From assembly GCA_965240325.2 (NCBI GenBank), contig OZ251225.1:3100001-3164000 (forward strand): a stretch of 64,000 nucleotides of DNA, in the 5' to 3' direction. Both the position numbers and the translations under genes were made by a program. The notes under the pieces were generated by a model. That model had not been told where the DNA came from. It saw only the letters and a list, made by a program, of their open reading frames with translations, and did not search any database. This document shows positions 51,500 through 62,321 of this stretch, in pieces. Position 1 is the stretch's first letter. Each line of letters starts with the position of its first letter. The DNA is from Rebecca billardiae RCC1528 (taxonomy: Eukaryota > Haptophyta).

Positions 51500-52640
51500 G
51501 TGAACGCCACGATGCCCCTCATCACGTCTGAAACAGCCTCCACTGCATGGCCAGAGGCCTAGGCGAACTGCAGCATGCTGACAGCATGGCGCATGGCAGC
51601 ACCGGCGTGCCCAAGCTGATGACGAACCGATGGAAGCCATGACCGTCTGCCGGGGCCCCGCCGGGGCAGCAACTCGAGAGTGAGCCACGGCGAAGGTTCG
51701 GGGAGCAGATAGCCCAGCGTCATCACGCCCAAGCACATCGCGAGGGCCCGCACCTGAGCCAGACCGATGCGGTGGAGGGACCAGCATCCAGCGCGTCGTG
51801 CATCGGTGCTGCGGCACGATCACTGTTGCCACTAGTTGCCGCCGTTCTCCCCGAACCTAATTAGGAAGAGCAGTGCAGCGACTGCGCTGACCGCAGGAGC
51901 GCAGAGCACGTCAGGCATAGCTGGCATGCGTCTCCACTGTTGATGCGATGATGCGTGGCGTGTCAGTTGCTGTCCGCGCCGTCGGGGGCGAAAGGTCCGG
52001 AGTCCGACTGAGTGCCGATCAGGCCACAGTCGTGACTGACACGCCATAGCCCTGGCCATGGCGTACAAGGGGATCCCGAAGCCACCCATATCGCACAGCA
52101 GCCCGCCGAGCGGTAGGCCAGCGCATTTATGCCCACGCAGCGCAGTGCCGTTCCTGGATGCCGATGCCAATAGGCGGGCGTGCTCGGGCCCGGCAGTCCG
52201 GTGAGATGTGCCAGAGATTGTGACGCGACCTCATACGTGGTGCTTGTAATGCCCTGCTCGAGGTGCATCACGAATGACGTCGCAAAGAACGTGCCCGGTC
52301 TAGCAACGGTTCGGGGCACTATGCTGAACACAGCGCACAGCACTGCTGGACACCAACCGCCACACTGCCGAACTTGAACTGGCAGCTGTCGAGGTCGAGG
52401 ACTGTGAGTCTCGACTGAGCCATGGCAATGCGACCGGCACCCAGTCGATGCCTGGCAACATGAAGCTGCTGAAGACGACCGCTGTGGCTGCCGATGAAAG
52501 GCCAGCGTCGGCAGCTGCCAGGGGGAAGAAGAGCGTAATGATATGGTGAACACGGCATCCCCAAGTCGGCGCAGCACTCAGTCGCGCGAGGAGGAGGATC
52601 ACGCTACAGAACTGCTGAGGTTGTAGCGCCGGCTCCACGA
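51500..52640 (-). pseudogene. Possible decayed membrane protein
   Basis: Hydrophobic segments appear in shifting minus-strand frames: CSVILLLARLSAAPTWG, HIITLFFPLAAADAG and VVFSSFMLPGIDWVP (52640-52430), FATSFVMHLEQGITSTTYEV (near 52250), GLPLGGLLCDMGGFGIPLYA (near 52090), ALAMCLGVMTLGYLLPEPS (near 51730). Co-linearity across frames suggests a frameshifted multi-pass transporter relic. No family can be assigned. Confidence 0.3.
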
Positions 52641-52971
52641 CGTGACAGCCGTCGTCACCCGTGTGCTGCCTGTGCTGGCGGTCTTGCCGTCTTCCGGGCC
52701 GACACCATCGCCCATGCCACCGGTGTGGCGGTGTCTGGCGGTCAGTCAGACTGTCACGCGACAGCTATGTATAGTCGTATGACCGCGTTCCGCGGTCTTT
52801 TTCCGTAGAACGAACGTAGTTCGGGGCCCGCGGCGCACCCTCCGTCGGCTGCTGTCTCAGTCTGACATGTGTAACAGTTCGCCTGAGCTGCCACCGCCAA
52901 CTCAGTCACTGCCGCCCACCGGGCCGGCGGGCCGAGGACTGTCGCCGCGGGTCCGCGGGCCGCCGCGGGGA

Positions 52972-54296
52972 CTAGCGGCCGGCGCGCGCGCGCAGGCAGG
53001 GCGAGAGGCGCTGGCGCGGCGCGAGCCGGCGCGTGCGCGCGAGCGGGCGCACCTGCTTGAGGTACTCGCCCTGCGCCATGCGCTCGACGACGGGCCGCTG
53101 GTCGCTCGTGCCGGCAGAGCGAGAGCGCGCGCCACTGCTGGCCCCGGCCTGCCGGCTGCGCAGCCTCGCACCGAGACCGACCGAGCGGAGCTCGGGGCGG
53201 TGGAACGAGGCGAGCGGCGCGTCGCGCCTGCCGCCGCGCGTGCGCGCCTGCTCCACCGCGCCGCCGTGCTCGCCCGCCGCATCCTCCGCCGCGTCGGCCT
53301 CGAAGACGGCGGCTGCCAGCGGCAGGCTGAGCCGCGCGCCGGCTCACTCACACTGTGAGTCACACCCGCGGTCGCCTCGACGGCCAACTATCCACAGCTG
53401 CTCGAGCTGCTGGAGGGCGCCGCGACGATGGCGGCGCGGGCGCCCAGCGCGTCCGTTGCCGCGTCGCTCAGCTCGTCGAGCTCGGCGCCGCACTTCGCCA
53501 GCTTGGCGCCTAGCGCCTCCGCGTGTCACGTGCTCGTGCACGTCAGCCTGCTGATACGCCGCCGCCCATCGGCACTTCTGGCATCTGCGCGCGCAGCTGC
53601 TGCAGCTCGACGGCGGAGTCGTCGCGGCTGGCGGCGAGGGTGCGCACCGCGTCGATTGCCGAGGCCTGCAGCCCGGTGATCGCCGCGTCGACGCGCGCGG
53701 CGATTTCCCCACGCAGCCTCCTCGCGCCACGTGGCCGCCGCTCGCGTGGCAGGCAGCTGGGCGCCGCTGCGCGACCCGGAACCGGCGCGCGTTTCACTGA
53801 TGCTCCTGCTCGTCCTCACGCTGCTGCACCTCCGCGCCGCCGTCGACCGAGTTGAGGAGGAGCTCGCGCTCGGCGTCGAGGCGCGAGCTCGCGTGCTCGA
53901 GCTCGCCCTTCAGCCGCGCGAGCTCCGGGCGCATCCGGCTCATCAGCTCTGCCGCGCTGCCCCGCTCGCTCGCAGCGGCGCGCTCTGCTCCGGGCCGCCG
54001 TCGACTGAGTTGAGGAGGAGCTCGGGCTCGGCGTCGAGGCGCGAGCTCGCGTGCTCGAGCTCGCCCTTCAGCCGCGCGAGCTCCGGGCGCATCCGGCTCA
54101 TCAGCTCTGCCGCGCCGCTCGCTCGGCGGCGGCGGGCGGCGCGCTCTGCTCCGGTCGGCGAGCGACGAGCTCGCGTGCTCCGGACTCGGCTCGCCCTTGC
54201 GCGCTGCTCCTCGAGTGACGAACGCGCCCGCGGGCAGGTTGTTGCCCGTCGCCCCCGCCGCGATCTCGCCGCCCCCGCCGCGATCTCGTCGCGCAT
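52972..54296 (-). pseudogene. Fragmented coiled-coil gene with internal tandem duplication
   Basis: Minus-strand frames contain heptad-like segments: ELMSRMRPELARLKGELEHA twice (from a 158-bp tandem duplication), then EIAARVDAAITGLQASA and AVELQQLRAQMPEV, then EALGAKLAKCGAELDELSD, then a basic segment ERMAQGEYLKQVRPLAR. They lie in different frames, so either introns or frameshifts separate them. No start and stop pair gives a clean protein. A coiled-coil protein, intact or decayed, is the most that can be said. Confidence 0.4.
53843..54116. repeat. 158-bp-period tandem duplication (about 116 bp conserved)
   Basis: The block TCGAC...GAGTTGAGGAGGAG through CTCATCAGCTCTGCCGCG occurs at 53843-53958 and again at 54001-54116 with a few substitutions. 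Confidence 0.88.
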
Positions 54297-54383
54297 GTGT
54301 CCGTGGCGCGCGCCTGCGAGGTGACAGGCGGGCCGCGAGCTCAGCCTCGGGGAGAGCGGAGCGAGGAGAGGGCGAGACGCGCG

Positions 54384-54530
54384 GCCTGCGAGGCGACAGG
54401 CGCGCTCGGGGAGAGCATTTTACCATTCACATTTACAAGTGATCAAGTTTCCCGTGCGCCTGCGAGGCGACAGGCGCGCTCGGGGAGAGCATTTTACTAT
54501 TCACATTTACAAGTGATCAAGTTTCCCGAG
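54384..54530. repeat. 74-bp direct tandem repeat, two copies
   Basis: GCCTGCGAGGCGACAGG...CAAGTTTCCCG is repeated at 54384 and 54458 with one or two differences. A diverged partial third copy lies near 54311. Confidence 0.92.
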
Positions 54531-54899
54531 CCCTTGCCTTGCCGTTTTTATCGGTTGGCGGTTGGCGGCAATCTCATACTTAAAATCGCGCTCGTAACGA
54601 ACCGTTACACTAATGTCACGTCCAGCTGACGTCCAGATCGCACTTTACTTAAGGGAATCAGCTGGACGCGCTTATTTTCGGCCTAATAGACCTCTCTATG
54701 CGATCTCAAAAACTCGAAACTCGGTCTCCGCCAGCCCTAAAAATCGCCCCCCGTCCCTTTTTTCTTGATCAAAGATCTTTTTGAAACGTGGTTCGGGCCC
54801 GCTGGTGCGGGCTCCACGCTGCGCGCTCCGCCCTGCACCGCGGGCCATCATTGCTGGTCTAATACGACCGCCGTAGACTGTTGACCCTGTCGTTGTATG
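54531..54899. other. Gene-free stretch
   Basis: No supported gene. An 11-bp inverted repeat (CGTCCAGCTGA / TCAGCTGGACG) lies near 54619-54670. Confidence 0.5.
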
Positions 54900-54920
54900 A
54901 TATATATATATAAATAAATA

Positions 54921-54983
<63 letters not shown>
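54900..54983. repeat. (AT)n microsatellite with AAATAAAT interruption
   Basis: Directly visible alternating AT tract of about 84 bp. Confidence 0.97.
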
Positions 54984-54986
<3 letters not shown>

Positions 54987-54994
54987 TTATTATC

Positions 54995-56233
54995 TTGGCG
55001 ACGTCGCGATGGTGCCCGCCGACGCGGCCCCCGCCCCGCTCGCTGGCCCCGGGTGCGAAGCACACGGGGCTGGTGGGGCGGGGGCCGCATGCCTGTGGTG
55101 CTCCCCCATGCTTATCTTCGGCAATCTCCTGCGCGCTCGTCGGCCTCGCGGCACTCCTGCTTGGCTGCAACATGACTACGACTAGTTCTACGACCTCTAC
55201 GACCACTTCTTCCTCCCTTCGTGCGCACGCGCTGGCCCTCGCAGGGCCAGTCGGACGCGGCGTGGGTGGCGGCACGAGCGCGGCCAGCGCGCTCGGCCTG
55301 CCTGCCTGCGAGCCTCCATGGATGCGTGCGCGTGGGGCCGGGTTCTGCCACCGTTCATTGCCAACAGCAACTGGGCACGGACCTGCGACGAGGCATGCCG
55401 CCTTTCCCCACGCGCCCTTCAGGTTGTCCCGGCTCAGCCGGTCGCTTCGGCGGCCGACGGGCCCTCGGCCGGCTCCCCCTTCCCGGGGACTCGGTGGGGC
55501 ACCGCCAGGAGTGTCTCGCGGCGGGCGGGCCGAGCGCGCGGGTCGCCAGCTGACCCCGCGACGTTCGATTCGACTGCTCTGCGCTGGCACGTGCACGCGG
55601 AGATCAACCACACGCAGCGGGTCCGGGATAGGCACTGGCACCCTCTTTCTCCAGCCGGCCGCCGGCTGCATCGCCTCGGGGGGCGATGCAGCAGGTGGAC
55701 GCCGCTGCACCCATCTGGCCCTTGGCGCCGGCCTCCACCGTGCCCCTCGCTCCACCCTAGGTGGGGCAGGGGGTGCGGGGTGTGACGAGCCCAGGGGCCA
55801 GGTTCCCCAGCATCAAGCACTGCATCTGCAGCAGCCCGCCGGTGGGCCGGGCTGCGACATCGACTACCACCTCATCTGCTTCATCGCCCAGAGCGCGCTA
55901 GGCGGCGCGCTCACTCTCCAAGCCTCTCTTCTGCAGCTGCGCGCCGCTTGGCCGGCGCGCGGCGACGCGTACTACGACCTCATCCTCATCCAGGCGCCCA
56001 CGCGGGCGCACGGGGGCGACAGCCGCGGCTGCCGCTTGCCGGAGCTGCTCGCCGCTAGGTCGGCGGGCGGCGACATCGACTACGACCTCACCCTCATCCA
56101 AGTGCTCCGGAAGGCGCTCGGCCGCGGCGGCATCTGCGGCTGCCGTCGCCGCCGTGTGCCCCAGGCCGAGGCGGTGCTCCATCCCGGCCCCGCTCCCGTA
56201 GGGGGGCAGGGCTGCGGGTGGCGCACTGTCTGA
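54995..56233 (+). CDS. Hypothetical ORF of doubtful coding value
   Basis: A 412-codon frame with low-complexity Pro/Arg/Gly composition. A hydrophobic segment (ALVGLAALLLGCNM) precedes a Thr/Ser run. The C-terminal third has three loose repeats of about 40 residues around DIDYxLxxxIQ (near 55854, 55970 and 56072). The opposite strand of the same part is also open and repetitive, so the repeats may reflect DNA-level duplication. No family is recognised. Confidence 0.22.
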   Translation: MATSRWCPPTRPPPRSLAPGAKHTGLVGRGPHACGAPPCLSSAISCALVGLAALLLGCNMTTTSSTTSTTTSSSLRAHALALAGPVGRGVGGGTSAASALGLPACEPPWMRARGAGFCHRSLPTATGHGPATRHAAFPHAPFRLSRLSRSLRRPTGPRPAPPSRGLGGAPPGVSRGGRAERAGRQLTPRRSIRLLCAGTCTRRSTTRSGSGIGTGTLFLQPAAGCIASGGDAAGGRRCTHLALGAGLHRAPRSTLGGAGGAGCDEPRGQVPQHQALHLQQPAGGPGCDIDYHLICFIAQSALGGALTLQASLLQLRAAWPARGDAYYDLILIQAPTRAHGGDSRGCRLPELLAARSAGGDIDYDLTLIQVLRKALGRGGICGCRRRRVPQAEAVLHPGPAPVGGQGCGWRTV

Positions 56234-56324
56234 CCTGGTCGGAAGGCGCGGACGCATTCTATGTGTCTGTTGCACTCTGAGCCTGACGCTTGTCCGATGC
56301 TGCCACGTCGTTAAATATATATAT

Positions 56325-58930
<2,606 letters not shown>

Positions 58931-59584
58931 TCAAGCAGCCGAAAGGTCCTGCCGGGCGAGCACGCGATAAAAGAGCACACCGTCATCCAGGACTTGTGTC
59001 TCGCGCATCGAGCACAAATCGACGCTCTGGAAGCATGCTGTACCAAACTGGGTGTCTGCGAGCGACTCCCACGCATCGCGAGGAATCCGTCTACTGGACT
59101 GAGGGCTGTCGGTGGCGTCGCGCTTCCGCTTCCCACGCTTCACGCGTGAGGTCTTGAGGAGCGTGACGTGTGGATTCCACCTCTCGCGCCAGGGCTCGAC
59201 ATCCACGCCTGCGTCGGCCAGGGCGCGATGAAGCGATTGCGCGTGCCTTTGTATCTGACCCAACGCCTCTCCTTCCACACGCGCGTACAGGACGCTTTCG
59301 TCAAACGATGCCATTCCATTCAGTGTGACACGCCACGGATAGCCAGTCTGTTCCACGTCCGCTCGTGGTGACGCGGCTAGCAGTGCCTGCACCGCGTTCT
59401 CAGCCTGTGCATCATCATCGCAGCGGAACACGAAAAGCGTGAGGTGCGACTTGTCAATCGGGACGGCACATTGCGCAAGGTGCGGCGATGCACGGACGAC
59501 GTCCTGCTGTGCGCGATGTAGGGAGTCCCGAACCGATGCATCCATGATGCGAAGCGCCAGAAAGTGGGTTGGGCGCCACCGCAT
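58931..59584 (-). CDS. 2H phosphoesterase, AKAP7/ligT-like
   Basis: 217 residues from the ATG at 59584. The two catalytic H-x-T motifs of the 2H superfamily are present: SHLTLFVFR near residue 45 and NPHVTLLKTS near residue 138. The start RPTHFLALRI and the end RETQVLDDGVLFYRVLA match AKAP7-NLS/ASCC1-type domains. A basic insert (KRGKRKRD) could be a nuclear signal. Family members cleave 2',3'-cyclic or 2'-5' phosphodiester bonds in RNA or nucleotides. The open frame extends far upstream, but that part overlaps the divergent methyltransferase gene. Its partner across a 97-bp gap is a tRNA methyltransferase, so a shared RNA-processing role is plausible. Confidence 0.85.
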   Translation of the reverse strand: MRWRPTHFLALRIMDASVRDSLHRAQQDVVRASPHLAQCAVPIDKSHLTLFVFRCDDDAQAENAVQALLAASPRADVEQTGYPWRVTLNGMASFDESVLYARVEGEALGQIQRHAQSLHRALADAGVDVEPWRERWNPHVTLLKTSRVKRGKRKRDATDSPQSSRRIPRDAWESLADTQFGTACFQSVDLCSMRETQVLDDGVLFYRVLARQDLSAA

Positions 59585-59681
59585 CGTCGCGGCCGGCCGC
59601 AGGGCGGAGGCGACGCTTGCACAGTGCCTCCGGCCACCGGCTGCTGGCACACGATGGCCGCCCGGCCTCCACTTTTTTAGA
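59585..59681. promoter_or_regulatory. Divergent intergenic region, 2H phosphoesterase / TRMT11-like
   Basis: Only 97 bp between opposing start codons; a bidirectional promoter is inferred. A T-run (CTTTTTTAG) lies just before the methyltransferase ATG. Confidence 0.45.
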
Positions 59682-60989
59682 ATGAGTGCTGTGCTCATCA
59701 CGAGGGCGGTGCTCGTCGCGCTGGCGGGAGTAGCCTGCGCAGGCGTGACGTCTCGCCCCGGGACTGCTCTCGTCGTGTTTAGGTGGAGGAGCCGGCACAC
59801 CTCGGGGTTTGCGCCGCCGTACGACCTCCCACACGAGGAGTTGCGGAGCCTCGTGAGCGCGGAGTGCGGGGAAATGCTGCAGCTCGAGCCGGCGGCGCAC
59901 GATGGCGAGCAACTGTGCTGGGCGCGAGGCGTCGAGCTCGCTGCATTGAGGCGAGCGTGCGAGCGCGCGATCATGGTGCACGCCGGGTATGTCGTCAGCT
60001 CATGCTCGAGCAGCTCGCTTGAGGATGCGGTGGCAGCTCCATGCGACTCGCGCGCGCTCGAGATTGTGGATTTGGAGAGCGCGCACAACACGCGGGAGAC
60101 GTTGGAGCAGCTGCGCCTCCGCGTGGAGGCGGCACAGCACACGCTGCGACCTGGCCCTGCTAGCCGGGAGCCGTCGCCCTCCGTCCTGCTCATTGCAGCC
60201 GGAGAGGGCGCTCGGCACCACCTCTACGCGCTTGGTGACTTGCTAGCTATTGGACTCGCCGGTGGGAAAGGCGCTCCCGGACGCACGACCCGGCGACGCC
60301 GCGGTGGGATTCTCGGCCAGTTTGCACTGGATCGGCGCCCGCACGTCGCCAAGACGACCATGGAGCCCGAGCTTGGCTTCCTGATGAGCAACCTGGCGGG
60401 GGTGCGTCCGGGGGCGCGGGTGCTGGACCCCTGCTGCGGCGCATGCGGGCTGCTGCTGTGTGCCGCGGCGCAGGGCGCCTCGTGGACGGTTGGCGTCGAC
60501 TGCGATGGCTCGTCTTTCGACGGCGCGCGGCTTGCATTCGACGAGTACGGGCTGCCACGACCTGCGCTCTGCGTCGCCGATGCGACCGATCCTGCAGGGT
60601 GTGAGGCACTCTGCCGCCACAGCCACTACGATGCCCTCCTCTGTGATCCGCCGTATGGCATGCAAGCGGCGCCGCGCGGCGCAGGTGCGTCGGGGTCGCT
60701 AGCACCTGGCGAGGCGGCAGTGCACGTTCCAGCACTGCTGCGCGGCCTGCTACGGCTTGCGGCTGATGCCCTTGTCCCCTCAGGGCGCATCGTCTTCTTT
60801 CTACCTGCGCGGCTCGAGGCGACGGTGCGGCCCGTGGAAGAGCTGCTTGGGCCGCTCCTGCCTGAGGCAGCACCCGGGGTGCCTCACGACGAGGCAGCAG
60901 ACGGCGCGTGCCTCCAACTGGTTTGCGCTCGCAAGCAGCGCTTCAGCGAGACCTTTGCGCGCTGGCTGGTTGTGATGCAGAAGTGCTGA
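59682..60989 (+). CDS. TRMT11-like tRNA (guanine-N2) methyltransferase
   Basis: 435 residues, single exon. The core is a Rossmann methyltransferase. FALDRRPHVAKTTMEPELGFLMSNLAG resembles the Trm11 entry (R-P-Y-x-G-x-T-T-M). Motif I is VLDPCCGACGLLL, with the acidic VGVDCDG after it. The catalytic CDPPYGMQ is the DPPYG form seen in Trm11. RIVFFLPARLE follows. The N-terminal half (THUMP-like region by family) is divergent. The N-terminus (MSAVLITRAVLVALAGVACAG) is hydrophobic, like a targeting peptide. Trm11 with Trm112 makes N2-methylguanosine at tRNA position 10; the extension suggests an organellar variant, which is unproven. Confidence 0.8.
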   Translation: MSAVLITRAVLVALAGVACAGVTSRPGTALVVFRWRSRHTSGFAPPYDLPHEELRSLVSAECGEMLQLEPAAHDGEQLCWARGVELAALRRACERAIMVHAGYVVSSCSSSSLEDAVAAPCDSRALEIVDLESAHNTRETLEQLRLRVEAAQHTLRPGPASREPSPSVLLIAAGEGARHHLYALGDLLAIGLAGGKGAPGRTTRRRRGGILGQFALDRRPHVAKTTMEPELGFLMSNLAGVRPGARVLDPCCGACGLLLCAAAQGASWTVGVDCDGSSFDGARLAFDEYGLPRPALCVADATDPAGCEALCRHSHYDALLCDPPYGMQAAPRGAGASGSLAPGEAAVHVPALLRGLLRLAADALVPSGRIVFFLPARLEATVRPVEELLGPLLPEAAPGVPHDEAADGACLQLVCARKQRFSETFARWLVVMQKC

Positions 60990-61446
60990 CGATGATCCGC
61001 GGGTTGTGAGCAGACTGCAGTATCACTTCTGCTGAGACTGATGAGTAACTTCGACTCGCCTGCTGACGAAGGCTGAACTCGGCTGCCGCTGTGAGTGTGA
61101 CATGCTGAGTCCTCCGGTCCGCTCGGACGGCCTGATGCCGGCGGCCGATATGATCGGCCGATCGGCGAGCAGGCTGCTATCCGACCGGCGGACAGCCAGC
61201 CTCACTTGAAGCAGTCTCAGTCGTCACGCGTCGTCATCATTGATGATGACCTAGACCGTCGTCATCATCAAGCACTGAGCACAGCTGAGCCTGAGTGACG
61301 CATATAACGCGAGGCGCCGAGGCAGTCACTCGGGCCGAGTCCGAACGGTAACGACATACGCGCAGTCTCTGCTGGCACTTGCTTCTCATGTGCGATGTCT
61401 GCCCTGCAACGAGTCTTCGCATGCGCCACCCTCGGAGCCAGCTCGC
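60990..61446. other. Convergent intergenic region
   Basis: It lies between the TRMT11-like (+) and COMM-domain (-) 3' ends. No gene was seen. Confidence 0.5.
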
Positions 61447-62082
61447 TCACTGCGACGAGACTCCCGATGGCTCGCTGAGCGCGTCGAGCTGCTGCTGGAC
61501 GAGGTCGAGCTTTGCGAGCAGGTCGTGCAGTCCATCACGATCGACATACATGCTCACGTGCTCCGTCGGCGCATCTGCGCCCGCGCCCGAGGCAAGGTTG
61601 AGCTGCAGGAGCGCGCCCGGCGAACGCCTGGGCCCCGTGCTGCTGTCCATGGCGTGGACATGTGCTTGCCAGTCAACAGAGAGCAGCGTGCGCTGCTGAG
61701 GCAGGGGCAAATCGCGCAGTCGTGCCCGCAGGCCAGAGCTCTCCGATTGCCACACCTCGCGCATCACGGCGGCGGCATCCGCGTGTAGGCCAGACGCGCA
61801 GAGCTGCGCCTCGAGGGAGTCTGCCCGCACTCCTGTCTGCGCTGCGCGCTCGAGCACGTGCGCGACGAGCTCGATGAGCGCATCCACGTCGGACGGGGCC
61901 CCACCCATCACGGCGCGGAGCTCGTCTAGCTCGGAGTCGGAGAATGGTGGCCTGTCACGCACATGCAGGGTATCTGCCACGCGCTTGACCACCACGCGTA
62001 GCTTCGCAGGGGCCAAGCGCGACAGAACAACCAGTCCTGGAGCGAGCTTTTCCTCCACGAGCGGGGGCGGCGGCGGCGCCAT
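61447..62082 (-). CDS. COMM-domain protein, COMMD10-like
   Basis: 211 residues, single exon, a normal length for the family. The N-terminal helical domain (LSRLAPAKLRVVVKRVADTL, PPFSDSELDELRAVMG, VLERAAQTGVRADSLEAQL) is spaced like COMMD10. The C-terminal COMM domain is clear: LLSVDWQAHVHAMDSSTG, PGALLQLNLAS, then HVSMYVDRDGLHDLLAKLDL, then VQQQLDALS. COMMD proteins form a hetero-decamer that joins CCDC22/CCDC93 in the Commander complex for endosomal recycling. It is the upstream neighbour of DRC1 on the same strand in reverse order, with 239 bp between coding parts. Assignment to COMMD10 rather than another paralogue is tentative. Confidence 0.82.
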   Translation of the reverse strand: MAPPPPPLVEEKLAPGLVVLSRLAPAKLRVVVKRVADTLHVRDRPPFSDSELDELRAVMGGAPSDVDALIELVAHVLERAAQTGVRADSLEAQLCASGLHADAAAVMREVWQSESSGLRARLRDLPLPQQRTLLSVDWQAHVHAMDSSTGPRRSPGALLQLNLASGAGADAPTEHVSMYVDRDGLHDLLAKLDLVQQQLDALSEPSGVSSQ

Positions 62083-62321
62083 CGTTCGTCACGTGTGATG
62101 TGATAGGCTGATAGCCAGCAAGTTTTCATCAGCGCACGATGAGTCGATGACGAAATGAAAATGAATTTAATGATGTCGTGATGGTGAGCAGCCGCCCCGC
62201 GGGCCCGGCCGGTGTGCAGCCTGCAGAGTGCAGGGCGCAGGCGGACCCGTCGCGGCTAAGTCTACTAGTAGCTAGAAGTGTTAGTGTCAAGATTAGCTCA
62301 GTCGACAAATGGATCAGTCGC

